From assembly GCA_003151435.1 (NCBI GenBank), contig PLXP01000122.1:1-34420 (forward strand): 34,420 nucleotides of DNA, read 5' to 3'. Each line of letters starts with the position of its first letter. The first letter of the stretch is position 1. The DNA is from Acidobacteriaceae bacterium. GTDB lineage: Bacteria; Acidobacteriota; Terriglobia; Terriglobales; Acidobacteriaceae. Positions 1 to 9,200 of the stretch are shown in pieces. The translations under genes and the position numbers were made by a program. A model generated the notes under the pieces. That model saw only the letters and a program-made list of their open reading frames with translations, was not told the origin of the DNA and made no database searches.

Positions 1-1
1 C

Positions 2-835
2 TCGGTCACGGTGCAGTTGCAGACGGTACAGAGCAAGCACATCGTGATGGTGCTGGAAGAGAACCAGAGCTATTTAACCGTGGCAGGCAATCTGAGCGTG
101 TGGCCAAACCTCAACAACCTGATCAGCAACGGCGCTCTCCCGACGAACTACTATGCTGACTCGCATCCATCGATCGGCAACTACTTTATGCTGACGACCG
201 GGCAAACGCTCACGACCGATGACAATTCCATGACCGTGTGGGACGTGGACAATATAGCCAGGCACATGCTGAGTTCCGGCGTCACGTTCAAAATCTATGC
301 AGAAGGAATACAGCGCGGATACGTTGGCGGAAACACCGGGCTGTACATGATCAGGCACAATCCGTTTGCCATGCTCTCTGACGTGGCCGGAAACTCGCAG
401 GTGGCGAATCAATGCATCTGGCCGTTTTCACAGTTCGCTGCTGACCTGGCCAACAAGACGTTGCCCGAATTCTCCTTTATTGTTCCAGATATCGACGACG
501 ATGCGCACAATGGAACGCCTCAGCAGGCAGACTCATGGTTGCAGACGAGTGTCGTAACTCCTTTGTCGACTTACCAGGCATTTGCGCCGGGAGGGGACGG
601 CGTTCTGATTGTGGACTTCGATGAAGCGGCCACCAGCGATACCGCTCATGGCGGCGGTCATGTTGCCCCTGTCCTGTGGGGACCGATTGTGAAAGCCGGC
701 TTTCGTCAAACATCGAGTACGGTATTTCAGCATGAGAGCATGCTGCGCACTGTTATGGACGCACTTGGTTTAGCGAGTCCTCCCGGTGCGGCGGCCCAGG
801 CGCCTTCGATGTCAGAGTTCTTCGTGCAGAAATAA
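2..835 (+). CDS. Phosphoesterase (PF04185-like), 5' end outside window
   Basis: Probable secreted phosphoesterase of the acid phosphatase/phospholipase C-like family, which hydrolyses phosphate esters. The reading frame is open to the left edge with no stop, and a GTG at 11 is the only candidate start. Because the family core begins almost at once (KHIVMVLEENQSY), the true start and any signal peptide probably lie upstream of the window. Family features seen are the EENQSY segment, DSHPSIGNYFMLTTGQ, the acidic VPDIDDDAHNG segment and VDFDEA followed by HGGGH, all likely metal or active-site regions. The C-terminus looks complete. No partner gene is adjacent; the next 970 bp hold no intact gene. 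The family is fairly sure, the substrate unknown. Confidence 0.75.
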   Translation, partial: SVTVQLQTVQSKHIVMVLEENQSYLTVAGNLSVWPNLNNLISNGALPTNYYADSHPSIGNYFMLTTGQTLTTDDNSMTVWDVDNIARHMLSSGVTFKIYAEGIQRGYVGGNTGLYMIRHNPFAMLSDVAGNSQVANQCIWPFSQFAADLANKTLPEFSFIVPDIDDDAHNGTPQQADSWLQTSVVTPLSTYQAFAPGGDGVLIVDFDEAATSDTAHGGGHVAPVLWGPIVKAGFRQTSSTVFQHESMLRTVMDALGLASPPGAAAQAPSMSEFFVQK

Positions 836-1097
836 CGGAACGGCTTCGCGGCTAAGCTTTGCGATTGCGCAAAATGGGAGCATACTGCGTCCATGGTCGG
901 TTTGTGCTCAACCATGATCGAGCACGACGTTTTCCCCTGGACGAGAAGCGCGATAGACTCCGCACAGGGCGATTGTCCACATGAACAATCGCGATGCCCG
1001 GTGACAACCGCCTTAAAATCACATTGACCGAAGCAAAATCAATTGCGCCCATTGCCTTCGTTGCACGTCTATCTAAAAACACCGCCGGCCGCGGAAG

Positions 1098-1340
1098 TCA
1101 GCCGGCAGCACAGGAGTCCCCGATGCCTCGCCGGGCAGCGGGAAGACGTCGAACAACACCGAATCCGACACTGGCGCTCATGTTGGGCTCAAGATCGAAG
1201 CGATTCTGGACGGCTACGAAAAGGGCAGGGATCTGCTGCAATCGGTGATCGACTCAGGCCGGCGCCCGGTCGTGAACTGGGTGTATGTGGACGCCATGGG
1301 CAAGACCGTGGAGCGGATGTTCAGGCGCGCGAGTGGGCGT
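1098..1340 (+). pseudogene. Zeta-toxin-like P-loop kinase fragment
   Basis: One plus-strand frame, open from 1077, reads GVPDASPGSGKTS, which resembles a Walker A loop (GxxGSGKTS). Downstream it reads KIEAILDGYEKGRDLL and then RRPVVNWVYVDAMGKTVERM followed by FRRA. That order (P-loop, helix, hydrophobic strand ending in VYVD, basic helix) is typical of zeta-type toxin kinases, which phosphorylate UDP-N-acetylglucosamine. The spacing between P-loop and VYVD is shorter than usual, there is no convincing start or ribosome binding site, and similarity stops near 1340 where an antisense fragment begins. I read it as a truncated, internally deleted remnant. A chance P-loop match remains possible. 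Confidence 0.4.
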
Positions 1341-1545
1341 GTCGGTGGGTTTGAACAGAACATCCCGTTGCGGGTCGCTGTCGATGGAGCCGGTGCGCGT
1401 GTCGATCTCGGCTGTCTGGTAGAAGCCGGGCGTCTCAACAATGGCGTGCCAAAGGTAAGGACTGACAGGGTAGGGCTCCAGTGCGACGCGCTTCACCGGC
1501 TCTGAAGTCACCTGGCCAACCGCCGCACTCCGGGGGAAGTAGCTG
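1338..1545 (-). pseudogene. Metal-dependent hydrolase (YdjM-like) fragment
   Basis: The minus strand from about 1545 down to 1338 reads PVKRVALEPYPVSPYLWHAI, VETPGFYQTAEIDTRTG and then DPQRDVLFKPTDTPT. From family knowledge this resembles the C-terminal soluble part of bacterial membrane-bound metal-dependent hydrolases (YdjM-like), in which a P-Y-P-x-S-P-x-x-W segment, a VVET segment and a Y/FKP segment occur in this order. The expected membrane-spanning N-terminal part is not upstream, and the frame loses similarity after DTPT, exactly where the plus-strand zeta-like fragment ends. It is therefore a fragment, not a gene. Confidence 0.45.
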
Positions 1546-1829
1546 CTGTCATGGGATGGGTTTCCTTTCGGCCTTGCAAGAGATGCCGCCCAATGTAACA
1601 CGGGGAGAGGAACACTTTCATTTGGCTGCTCGGATGCCGCAGCCAGCTTCGCCCTGTAGCAATTCCTTTCCATGTGCCTGGGCAAGGGCGATGGAACGCC
1701 CTCAAGAGGTAAGCTTTTAAAATCGGCCGGAGACCGCGAGCGGCGCCGTGAGTAAGAATGCTGCTGAGCCAATTCGCGTGCGCACAGCGGCGCTGATGGC
1801 TCACTTGATTGATCAAGGACGGTTCTGGG

Positions 1830-3287
1830 ATGACTGCATACTCGCCAACTCGGCGTGAATTTCTTGAAGGTGCGGCGGCATGGACCCTGATGCAAGCAAG
1901 AGCGCGGCATGCGTTTGCGGCTCCAACCAAGGCGTCGGAGTTACCGCATGCCAGACCGGCCGCTGCGGATCGACACTTTTCTTCGCAAGCCATTGAATCT
2001 GCCATCTCCGCTTTGCAGCGCCAGGTGGCCGATCCGGCGCTGCGCATCCTCGCGGAAAATTGCCTTCCGAATACGATCGACACAACGGTATTTCCAGGCA
2101 CGTTTGAGGGGCAACCGGATACTTACGTGGTTACCGGCGATATTGATGCCATGTGGCTTCGCGATTCTTCGGCACAGGTCTGGCCCTATCTCGCTTTTGT
2201 GCGGCAGGATTCGCGTTTGAAAGCGCTCATCGAGGGCGTGATCCGGCGCCAGACGCGCATGATCCTGATCGATCCATACGCCAATGCGTTCACGCGCAAT
2301 CCCACGGATCCGCCGCTGTCATGGGCTGTGAACGACAAAACGGAGCACCACGCAGGCGTGGCCGAGCGCAAATGGGAGATCGACTCGCTCTGCTATCCGA
2401 TCCGGCTCGCGCACGGATATTGGAAAGCCACCGGCGATGCGGGACCGTTCGACACTCAATGGAGAGCTGCGGCCGAGGCCGTCCTTCGCACCTTCCGCGA
2501 ACAGCAGCGCCAGGTTGTGCAGGGCCCTTACAGCTTTCAGCGGGAGAGCGCTGTTCCCTATGACACTGTGGCGCTTTCAGGATTTGGAAATCCGGCTCGG
2601 CCCAACGGAATGATCTTCAGCATGTTTCGCCCGTCGGACGATGCGTGTATCTATCCGCTGTTTGTGCCGGCTAATCTGTTTGCCGTCAAGGCGCTGGACC
2701 AGTTGGCGGAACTGGCTACCCATGCCGCGCAGGATACGGGGCTGGCGACGCGAGCCTCTGCGCTTGCAGCGGAGGTGTCGCAGGCGCTTGAGCAGCACGG
2801 CCGCGTACAGCATCCGCGGTTCGGTTTGATGTGGGCCTATGAGGTAGACGGTTACGGCAACAGCCTGCTGATGGACGACGCCAATGCGCCCGGGCTGCTG
2901 TCTCTGGCTTACCTCGGCACCTGCCCCGTGAACGATCCGGTTTATCAGCGGACTCGCAGCTTCAGTCTCAGCAAAGAAAATCCGTATTTCTTTCGCGGCT
3001 CGGCAGCAGAGGGCATCGGCGGCCCACATGAAGGCCTGGATGCAATCTGGCCGATGTCGATCATGTTTCGCGCCTTCACATCATCCAGCGACAAAGAGAT
3101 TCGCCAGTGCCTGCGCTGGCTGCGAGACACCACCGCGGGAACAGGATTCATGCATGAATCCTTTCAGAAGAATGATCCAGAAAAATTCACGCGGCCATGG
3201 TTTGCATGGGCAAACACACTGTTTGGCGAATTGATGTTGAAGCTGGCTGCTGATCGTCCGGCGCTGCTGACCGCGTCGCTGGACTGA
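1830..3287 (+). CDS. GH125 exo-alpha-1,6-mannosidase, Tat-exported
   Basis: Metal-independent inverting exo-alpha-mannosidase of CAZy family GH125 (PF06824), expected to remove alpha-1,6-mannose from N-glycans or mannans in the periplasm. ATG at 1830 is chosen because AAGGA precedes it by about 11 nt; an in-frame TTG at 1809 lacks this. The 485-residue product starts with a twin-arginine signal (TRREFLEGAAAW, residues 7-18). Family segments are GDIDAMWLRDSSAQVWPYL (about residues 103-121), DPYANAFTRNP, WEIDSLCYP, DDANAPGLLSLAYLG and GFMHESF. Glu443 in MHES probably corresponds to the catalytic base of characterised GH125 enzymes. It lies tail to tail with the GH47 gene, 23 bp apart with no terminator seen between them. 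Confidence 0.9.
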   Translation: MTAYSPTRREFLEGAAAWTLMQARARHAFAAPTKASELPHARPAAADRHFSSQAIESAISALQRQVADPALRILAENCLPNTIDTTVFPGTFEGQPDTYVVTGDIDAMWLRDSSAQVWPYLAFVRQDSRLKALIEGVIRRQTRMILIDPYANAFTRNPTDPPLSWAVNDKTEHHAGVAERKWEIDSLCYPIRLAHGYWKATGDAGPFDTQWRAAAEAVLRTFREQQRQVVQGPYSFQRESAVPYDTVALSGFGNPARPNGMIFSMFRPSDDACIYPLFVPANLFAVKALDQLAELATHAAQDTGLATRASALAAEVSQALEQHGRVQHPRFGLMWAYEVDGYGNSLLMDDANAPGLLSLAYLGTCPVNDPVYQRTRSFSLSKENPYFFRGSAAEGIGGPHEGLDAIWPMSIMFRAFTSSSDKEIRQCLRWLRDTTAGTGFMHESFQKNDPEKFTRPWFAWANTLFGELMLKLAADRPALLTASLD

Positions 3288-3310
3288 GTTCGGTGGCCCG
3301 GTATCATGCG

Positions 3311-4804
3311 TTATTTTGCGGACGAATTGGGAGTAGGCTTCTCCCCGACGGCCGTTTGACCCCGCAGGCCGACGCTGCGCCGCATCGGATGAGCTTCAGT
3401 ATTGAAAACGATTGAATCAAACTCCAGAGCATCGGGAGGTGCAAACAGCAGGTAGAGATACTTCATGGTTTCAGCAAAAAAGAAGCTTTCCATGTCATCG
3501 GCTTGCTTTTTGGTCTGCACGTCTTCAAGGGAGGCAAAGCCATATGGAGTGCGGCAATACTTCTCCAGCGAATCCATGAAGGTTTTTCCCATAGCAAGAT
3601 ATTTTGGATCGTGGGTCCCATGGTAAAGGTAGTATGCAGACTCAATTATCTCCGGACGCAACGGATAGTGGGCATCGGTGATGCGCAGCTTTGCGTAGTC
3701 GAAACCGTCCGGCTCTACACCCGCGAAGTTCCACATCCGATAACTGGAATCTTGCAGTGCCCTGGCGCGATCCGTATCGCCGGAGAGCGCAAGAACAGCC
3801 GGAAAAAATGCGTCGAGTGCGCCGTAGATTGTGGTGGCGCGTGCGCCTGTGTTCATATCTGCCTGACCGTACCACAGGCCGTCGGGACGTTGATCGGCCA
3901 GGTACCTGTTAATGGCGGCAAGACTCTGCTCCCACATGCGCGCACAATCTCTATCGCCAAAGAGGATGGCGGCCTTCAGCAGATACTCATAGTACGAATC
4001 GATTCCGCCATTGATGCCCGCTGTGCTATCCGTCCACTGGCCGGTCTCGACATTGATGCCAAGGCCCACCAAGCCGATGGATGACTGGCGCTGGTAGAGC
4101 GCGGTCACGGCTCGTTTGGCGCGGTCATAGTAGATTGGTTTGCCGGTGAGCCGCGACAGCATGCCGTATTCGATCAACAGGCTTCCAATCTCGGCTGGAT
4201 TGCTGTTGGGGCCGCGGACTGCGCCCGTGTGGAGGTTCACGTATTCGTAGGGCATGCCAGTGGGGGAATCGAAGATCGGCATCATGCGGCGTCCGAGGTC
4301 GTCGGCCAGTTCCAGAAGGTGTTTGTCGCCGGTTAGTTGATATGCGGAGAGCAGTCCACCCAGCATGCGAATGTCGATTTCAAAGCTCTTGACGTACATG
4401 TCCTGATCGAAATTGAGCTGGGTGTCGATGAGTTTGCGCGCTTCCTCAGCCTGCGGCTTGAGCCCCATGAGGATCATCGTGTCCAAGCCGTCTACCGGGG
4501 TCATCAGCAAAGAGTGGCTGTACCAATCGATAGGCCGATGGCTCAAAGGTTTGAGGGCATCGTGCCCCCAGGCATATTTGCGGTAGCCGTTCCACGCGTG
4601 GAGAAATTCCTGACGAACGCGTTTGGCCATCTCTGCCTTTTGACTGGGCGTCATGGGAGCCGTCGAAGGCACGTCTTGCTGGGCAACAAGAGCTTGCGTC
4701 AGCGAAATGACGAGGATCGCCGCAATGACGGTGAATTTTTGTGCGACAGAACCTTGCAGACAGATGCGAGATCTGCGAAGGCGCAGGGACTTGATGAAGA
4801 TCAC
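3311..4804 (-). CDS. GH47 alpha-1,2-mannosidase
   Basis: Class I alpha-1,2-mannosidase (GH47), a calcium-dependent inverting enzyme that trims alpha-1,2-mannose from high-mannose glycans. GTG at 4804 is preceded by GGAGG with a 9-nt gap, and no better ATG exists. The 497-residue product has a basic N-terminus and a hydrophobic signal ending ALVA (to about residue 41). Conserved segments are YAWGHD (77-82), VDGLDTM (104-110), FEIDIRMLGG (141-150), PAEIGSLLIEYG (203-214), IDSYYEYLLKA (268-278), LRPEIIES (382-389), MESFFFAETMKY (438-449) and FNTEAHP (467-473). By family knowledge Glu205, Asp269 and Glu385 match the three catalytic acids and Thr469 the calcium ligand. GH47 is far better known from eukaryotes. 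Its neighbours (GH125, sugar kinase, TonB receptor) support glycan use. Confidence 0.93.
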   Translation of the reverse strand: MIFIKSLRLRRSRICLQGSVAQKFTVIAAILVISLTQALVAQQDVPSTAPMTPSQKAEMAKRVRQEFLHAWNGYRKYAWGHDALKPLSHRPIDWYSHSLLMTPVDGLDTMILMGLKPQAEEARKLIDTQLNFDQDMYVKSFEIDIRMLGGLLSAYQLTGDKHLLELADDLGRRMMPIFDSPTGMPYEYVNLHTGAVRGPNSNPAEIGSLLIEYGMLSRLTGKPIYYDRAKRAVTALYQRQSSIGLVGLGINVETGQWTDSTAGINGGIDSYYEYLLKAAILFGDRDCARMWEQSLAAINRYLADQRPDGLWYGQADMNTGARATTIYGALDAFFPAVLALSGDTDRARALQDSSYRMWNFAGVEPDGFDYAKLRITDAHYPLRPEIIESAYYLYHGTHDPKYLAMGKTFMDSLEKYCRTPYGFASLEDVQTKKQADDMESFFFAETMKYLYLLFAPPDALEFDSIVFNTEAHPMRRSVGLRGQTAVGEKPTPNSSAK

Positions 4805-4916
4805 GTGTCGAATCCTCCACTGTGAACGCCGGCGCTCACGATTTTAGCGCGCTACAGTAGCATTGCGGTAAAGTGGCACCGGTGTGACCGGGTGCAATAA
4901 ACGACATGGGTGAAAG
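4805..4916. promoter_or_regulatory. Divergent promoter region, GH47 / sugar kinase
   Basis: This 112-bp gap separates two divergent genes and must hold both promoters. A short imperfect inverted repeat, gcacc...ggtgc around 4876-4895, could be an operator. No sigma-70 box is convincing on either strand. Confidence 0.35.
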
Positions 4917-5861
4917 ATGGCATATTTCCTCGGAATCGACGCGGGGGGCACGAAGACTGAGTTTGTGGTGGGAGATGAAACGCGGGAACTCGCGCGTGTG
5001 CGTACGGGCACATTGCAGCGACTGCGAACCGATGCACAAACCGCGAAGGCGAATCTCGAGGAGGGATTGCGCGGGCTGACGGCGGCGAGCGGCGTATCGA
5101 TGCAGTCGATTGAGCGCTGCTGCATCGGCACGTCGGGCGAAACGGTTCCGCTGGTGGTGGATTGGCTGCGGCAGGCGTTCGACGGAGAGGTCAGCGGCGA
5201 ATTGATCGTGGTGGGCGACGTGGAAGTTGCCCTGGACTCGGTTTTTTCAGGAGGTCGCGGCGTGCTGGTTCTGGCGGGAACTGGGTCGAATGTTGCCGCG
5301 CGATCTGCCGGCGGAGCGATTGTGACCGCAGGGGGGTGGGGACCGGCCATGGCGGATCAGGGTTCTGCGCAGTTTCTGGGCCGGGAAGGACTTCGGCGCG
5401 GCTTTCTGGCAATCGATCAGCAGCGCCCCTCGCGCCTGCTTGACGCAGTGATGAACTGCTGGAATCTCGGAACAATTGGCGAATTGATCGAGCAGGCCAA
5501 CGCCAATCCGGCGCCCGATTTCTCGCGGGTTGCGCCCCTGGTGGCCGACTGCGCGGCACAGGGCGACAAGGTGGCGCAGGAGGTGCTGGAGCAGGGTGGC
5601 GCAGATCTGGCCTACCTTGCCGGTCTGCTCGTTGAGCGCTTGCGAGACTTGGAAGCGAATCGCGGGATGCCTTTTGAGCTGCCGGTGTTGGCGGTGGCGG
5701 GCAGCATTCTTGCGCGTGTGGCGCCGGTTCGGCGGGCCATGGAACGCGCACTGCGTGAGCGCTACGCCGCGATCATTTTTGAACAGACGCCGGCCGATCC
5801 GCCGCGGGGAGCGCTGTGGCGAGCGCGCCAAGGAAAAATGCCGGGTGGGAAGCGTATCTAG
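4917..5861 (+). CDS. BadF/BcrA-type sugar kinase, N-acetylglucosamine kinase-like
   Basis: ATPase of the BadF/BadG/BcrA/BcrD family (PF01869), most likely a cytoplasmic N-acetylglucosamine or related aminosugar kinase. ASKHA motifs are the phosphate-1 loop GIDAGGTKTE (6-15), Asp101 in VVGDVEVAL (likely catalytic base), the phosphate-2 loop AGTGSN (120-125) and the GGWGPAMADQGS segment (139-150). In typical relatives the last segment reads GGWGPLLGDEGS; here the glutamate position is glutamine. At 314 residues it is of normal length. Only a weak GGTGAAAG precedes the ATG. It diverges from GH47, so GlcNAc released from an N-glycan core is a plausible substrate, but this is inferred from context. 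Confidence 0.8.
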   Translation: MAYFLGIDAGGTKTEFVVGDETRELARVRTGTLQRLRTDAQTAKANLEEGLRGLTAASGVSMQSIERCCIGTSGETVPLVVDWLRQAFDGEVSGELIVVGDVEVALDSVFSGGRGVLVLAGTGSNVAARSAGGAIVTAGGWGPAMADQGSAQFLGREGLRRGFLAIDQQRPSRLLDAVMNCWNLGTIGELIEQANANPAPDFSRVAPLVADCAAQGDKVAQEVLEQGGADLAYLAGLLVERLRDLEANRGMPFELPVLAVAGSILARVAPVRRAMERALRERYAAIIFEQTPADPPRGALWRARQGKMPGGKRI

Positions 5862-6013
5862 CCAAGCCCAACCCCGCAGAGGCTGAGGACCGCCCTTTAT
5901 TTTGAGGCATTTGCGGCCGAACAAAGTCGTGCCCTACAGACTGCCGAGTTTTTCTGTCGCATGGTGCGTCCGGAAGCACACCGCGTGCGCGTCACTTGGA
6001 GCTCTGAGGGACG

Positions 6014-6041
6014 AAACCGTGTGCCTCGAGGCACACGGTTT
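6014..6041. promoter_or_regulatory. 28-bp perfect palindrome
   Basis: Two 14-bp arms, AAACCGTGTGCCTC and its exact complement, meet at 6027/6028 with no spacer. As RNA it would fold into a 12-bp stem with a TCGA loop followed by only four T residues, so it is at best a weak terminator for the sugar kinase 150 bp upstream. As DNA it is a candidate binding site for a dimeric regulator of the receptor gene. Confidence 0.6.
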
Positions 6042-6143
6042 TCGGGAGAATCTGGAAAAATCGCGTGAATTCGACAACTTTAGCAGAGCATTTAGGCCTG
6101 AGAGCCACACTAGAATGACTAACTCAACCAAAAAAGTGACGGC

Positions 6144-6176
6144 TTCGATCATTTTTGTGGATATTTCGATCATTTT
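6144..6176 (+). promoter_or_regulatory. Paired direct repeat TTCGATCATTTT, candidate operator
   Basis: TTCGATCATTTT occurs at 6144-6155 and again at 6165-6176. The start-to-start distance is 21 bp, about two helical turns, so both copies face the same side of the DNA. TTTCG-type direct repeats are common in operators of DeoR-family repressors, and a DeoR gene lies downstream of the receptor. Assignment to that repressor is inference. Confidence 0.45.
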
Positions 6177-6289
6177 GTTTTAACGTGTTTGTCACGTAGG
6201 AAACCGGCTTTTCAACCCACTCGAAGTTCCGCGGTGCGTTGACGTCCTGATCAGATTTCCCCCAAAAACCCGTAGCAAAGGAACCTTCC

Positions 6290-9200
6290 ATGCGTCGATT
6301 GATTCTGAATCATCTTTCCTGGCTGGTATTTGTCCTGGTTTTCAGCGTGTCGGCGGTCCATGCGCAGACGGTCACCGGAGCGGTGACGGGTGAAGTCACC
6401 GATCCCAGCGGAGCCTCAGTTGCTGGGGCCAGCGTGGTGGCCCGCAACCTGGACACCGGCGTGGATACGCCTACGACCACCAATTCGACGGGCCTCTACC
6501 GGATCGAGTTTCTGCCCATCGGCCACTACCAGGTGACGGTGAAGGCGAACGGATTCACTACTGCAACCATTCCGCCTTTCACACTGGAGGTTTTGCAGAC
6601 GCCGACCTTCAATGTGAAGTTGACGGTGGGCAACGCGTCAACGACTGTGAACGTGTCAGCAGCGGCACCGATCCTGAACACGGACAACGCCACGCTGGAC
6701 AGTACGTTTACTTCCAATACGATCCAGAATTTCCCGTTGAACGGGCTCGACTTTTCCGCTCTCACTTTGTATGTGCCGGGCGCAGTCGATACCGGGGGCA
6801 CATCCGGAACCACGAGCTTCGAACGCAGCACCTACAACACAGATACGCCCAGTATGAACGGGAATCGTGCCCAGGCGAACAACTACACGCTCGACGGCAT
6901 CGACATGAACGAGACGTACAACAACCTGATTTCGTACAGCCCCGCACCGGAGGCTCTGCAAGAGGTGCAGGTGATTACGGCGGATTCTCCGGCCGACTAC
7001 GGCAACGTGAATGGCGCCGCCGTGGTGAGCGTGCTGAAGAGCGGGACGAATCACTTGCACGGCTCCGCCTACGGCTTCGTGCAGGATTACAGGTATGACG
7101 CGAACTCATATTCGAATGGTCTGTCGAAGACCGCAACTACACCGGCCACCCCCGTCAACCCATTTTCGTTTGCGCAATTCGGGGGCACCATTGGCGGGCC
7201 CATCCTGCATAACAAACTGTTTTTCTTTGCAGATTACCTGGGATCGCGGTGGCACCAGGGAGGAACGGGCTTCGCAAGCGTGATGACGGAAGCCATGCGG
7301 GGGGGCGACTTCTCGGTTCTGCTCACCGGAAGCAATCCGATCCAACTGTATGACCCGCTGAACAACTTCGCGCCTTACAAGAACAACCAGGGTGTTCCGA
7401 TTAATAACCCGGTGGCCAAATATCTCTTTGCGAACCAGAAATATTACCCGACGCCTAACGCGGCGCCTGTGGACGGAATCGCGCAGAACAACTACAAGGC
7501 TCCGTCGCGCAGTTACAAGGCCAACAATCAGGGCGACGCAAAGCTGGAATACGATCCCGGTGCGATGGACAAGATCACCGCGTTTTATTCCATGTCCACG
7601 GCGTATGACGGTTCAACACCGGTGCTGGCCGTCTCATTCCCGGGAATCAATCTTTATCCCACGTGGATTGTGGGCGGCAACTGGGTGCACACCTTCTCAC
7701 CGGCGCTGGTCAATTCCGCGCGTATCGGCTTTACGCGCACGGATTGGAATCAAGGCTTTCCACAAGACCCGACCGGAGCTTTCGGAACGGGTGGCAATGC
7801 CAAGGTTGGAATCAACTTTCCCAATCAGAAATATGTCGGCTTCACAAACCAGAACATCAACAACGGCATCAGCGGTGTGGGCACTTCGGCATACAACGGT
7901 GGCGTGATCGACAACACCTACAGCTACGCCGACAACCTGACCTTGCAGCGTGGCCTGCACTACCTGAGCATGGGCGCGCAGGCGATCCGTTACCAGAACA
8001 ACTATCCCACCGGCAACAACGATGGCTACCTGGGCTCGGAGAACTACACGGGCGCTTTCACCGCCAATCCCTCCGCAGAGAATGCGGGCGGATATGGCGC
8101 GGCGGATTTTTTACTCGATCGCGTGCAGTCCGTAGGGGTGACTTTGGGCAGCGTGAACGTGGGACAGCGCCAATGGCGCGCGGCAGGTTTTGTGCAGGAT
8201 AACTACAAAGTGCTTCCGAATCTGACGCTGACCATCGGCCTTCGTTATGAGTACGACCAACCGTGGGTGGAACAGGACAACAGGACCGGAAATATCGATT
8301 TGGCGACGGGGCAGATTCAATATGCCGATCATGTTCCCACGGGCGCTCCGCCGGGAGCCGGGGTTTGCAAAACGCGGGGATGTTACCAGCCGAATTACCG
8401 GCAAATTGTGCCGCGCATCGGATTTGCCTATCAGGCCACAGACCGGTTTGTAATCCGCGGCGGCTATGGTGCAACCAGCTTCTATGAAGGCAACTCGTTT
8501 AACCAGCGACTGACAGCCATCACGCCTTTCATTCAGGCGGTCAACATATCGATCAACTCTCCCGCGCCGGGCGCCATCACCACGCCGCGCACTGCGGAGC
8601 AGGGCTTTACCGGCGGAACAACCAGCTACAGCGGCTCATCGTATTTCAGCGTGTATCCGCAGAATATTCAGCCCGCGTATGTGCAGGAGTGGAACCTGAC
8701 GATGCAATATGCGCTGACTCAAACGGCATCGCTGCAAGTGGGCTACATTGGGGAGCAGGGCCAGCATATTGAAGACTACGGCAACGTCAACGCTCCCAGA
8801 AATAACGCTGATCCGACTTCAGCCCCGTACTACAACAACCAGTACATTGGCGTGAACGGGATCGACTCTGCGCTTGGGATTGGCCCAAGCTTTCTGCTGA
8901 TTACCGAATCGCGCGCCATGATGAACTACAACGCGCTGCAGGCTGTGCTGCGCCAGCGCCTGAACCATGGCCTGGAATTCACGCTGAACTACACCTATGG
9001 CAGAGCGATGACCAACAGCCTGGGTAACTATGGGTTGAATGTGAATGGCTTCAGCGGCGCCTTTCAGGACTACTACAACAGCGCCGCGGACTATGGTCCT
9101 GCCGGATACGACGTGCGGCATAACCTCTCCGGCACAGGAGTCTACGCACTGCCTGTGGGACGCGGAAAGGAATATTTGTCCGGGGTAAATCGCATAGCCG

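Larger units (their letters stand above)
836..1829. other. Gene-poor stretch with decayed fragments
   Basis: No intact gene is visible between the phosphoesterase stop and the GH125 start. The stretch holds an 8-bp inverted repeat (969-976 with 985-992, loop ccacatga, no T-run), a plus-strand zeta-toxin-like fragment (1098-1340) and a minus-strand hydrolase-like fragment (1338-1545). The remaining 1546-1829 shows only short open frames without family signatures. It reads as a degraded accessory patch. Confidence 0.6.
5862..6289 (+). promoter_or_regulatory. Leader region of the TonB-receptor gene
   Basis: This 428-bp stretch carries no credible gene. It contains the 28-bp palindrome at 6014-6041, a pair of 12-bp direct repeats at 6144-6176, an AT-rich segment from about 6120 to 6190, and a ribosome binding site (AAAGGAA near 6278) ahead of the receptor ATG. 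Promoter boxes cannot be fixed by eye. Confidence 0.5.
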
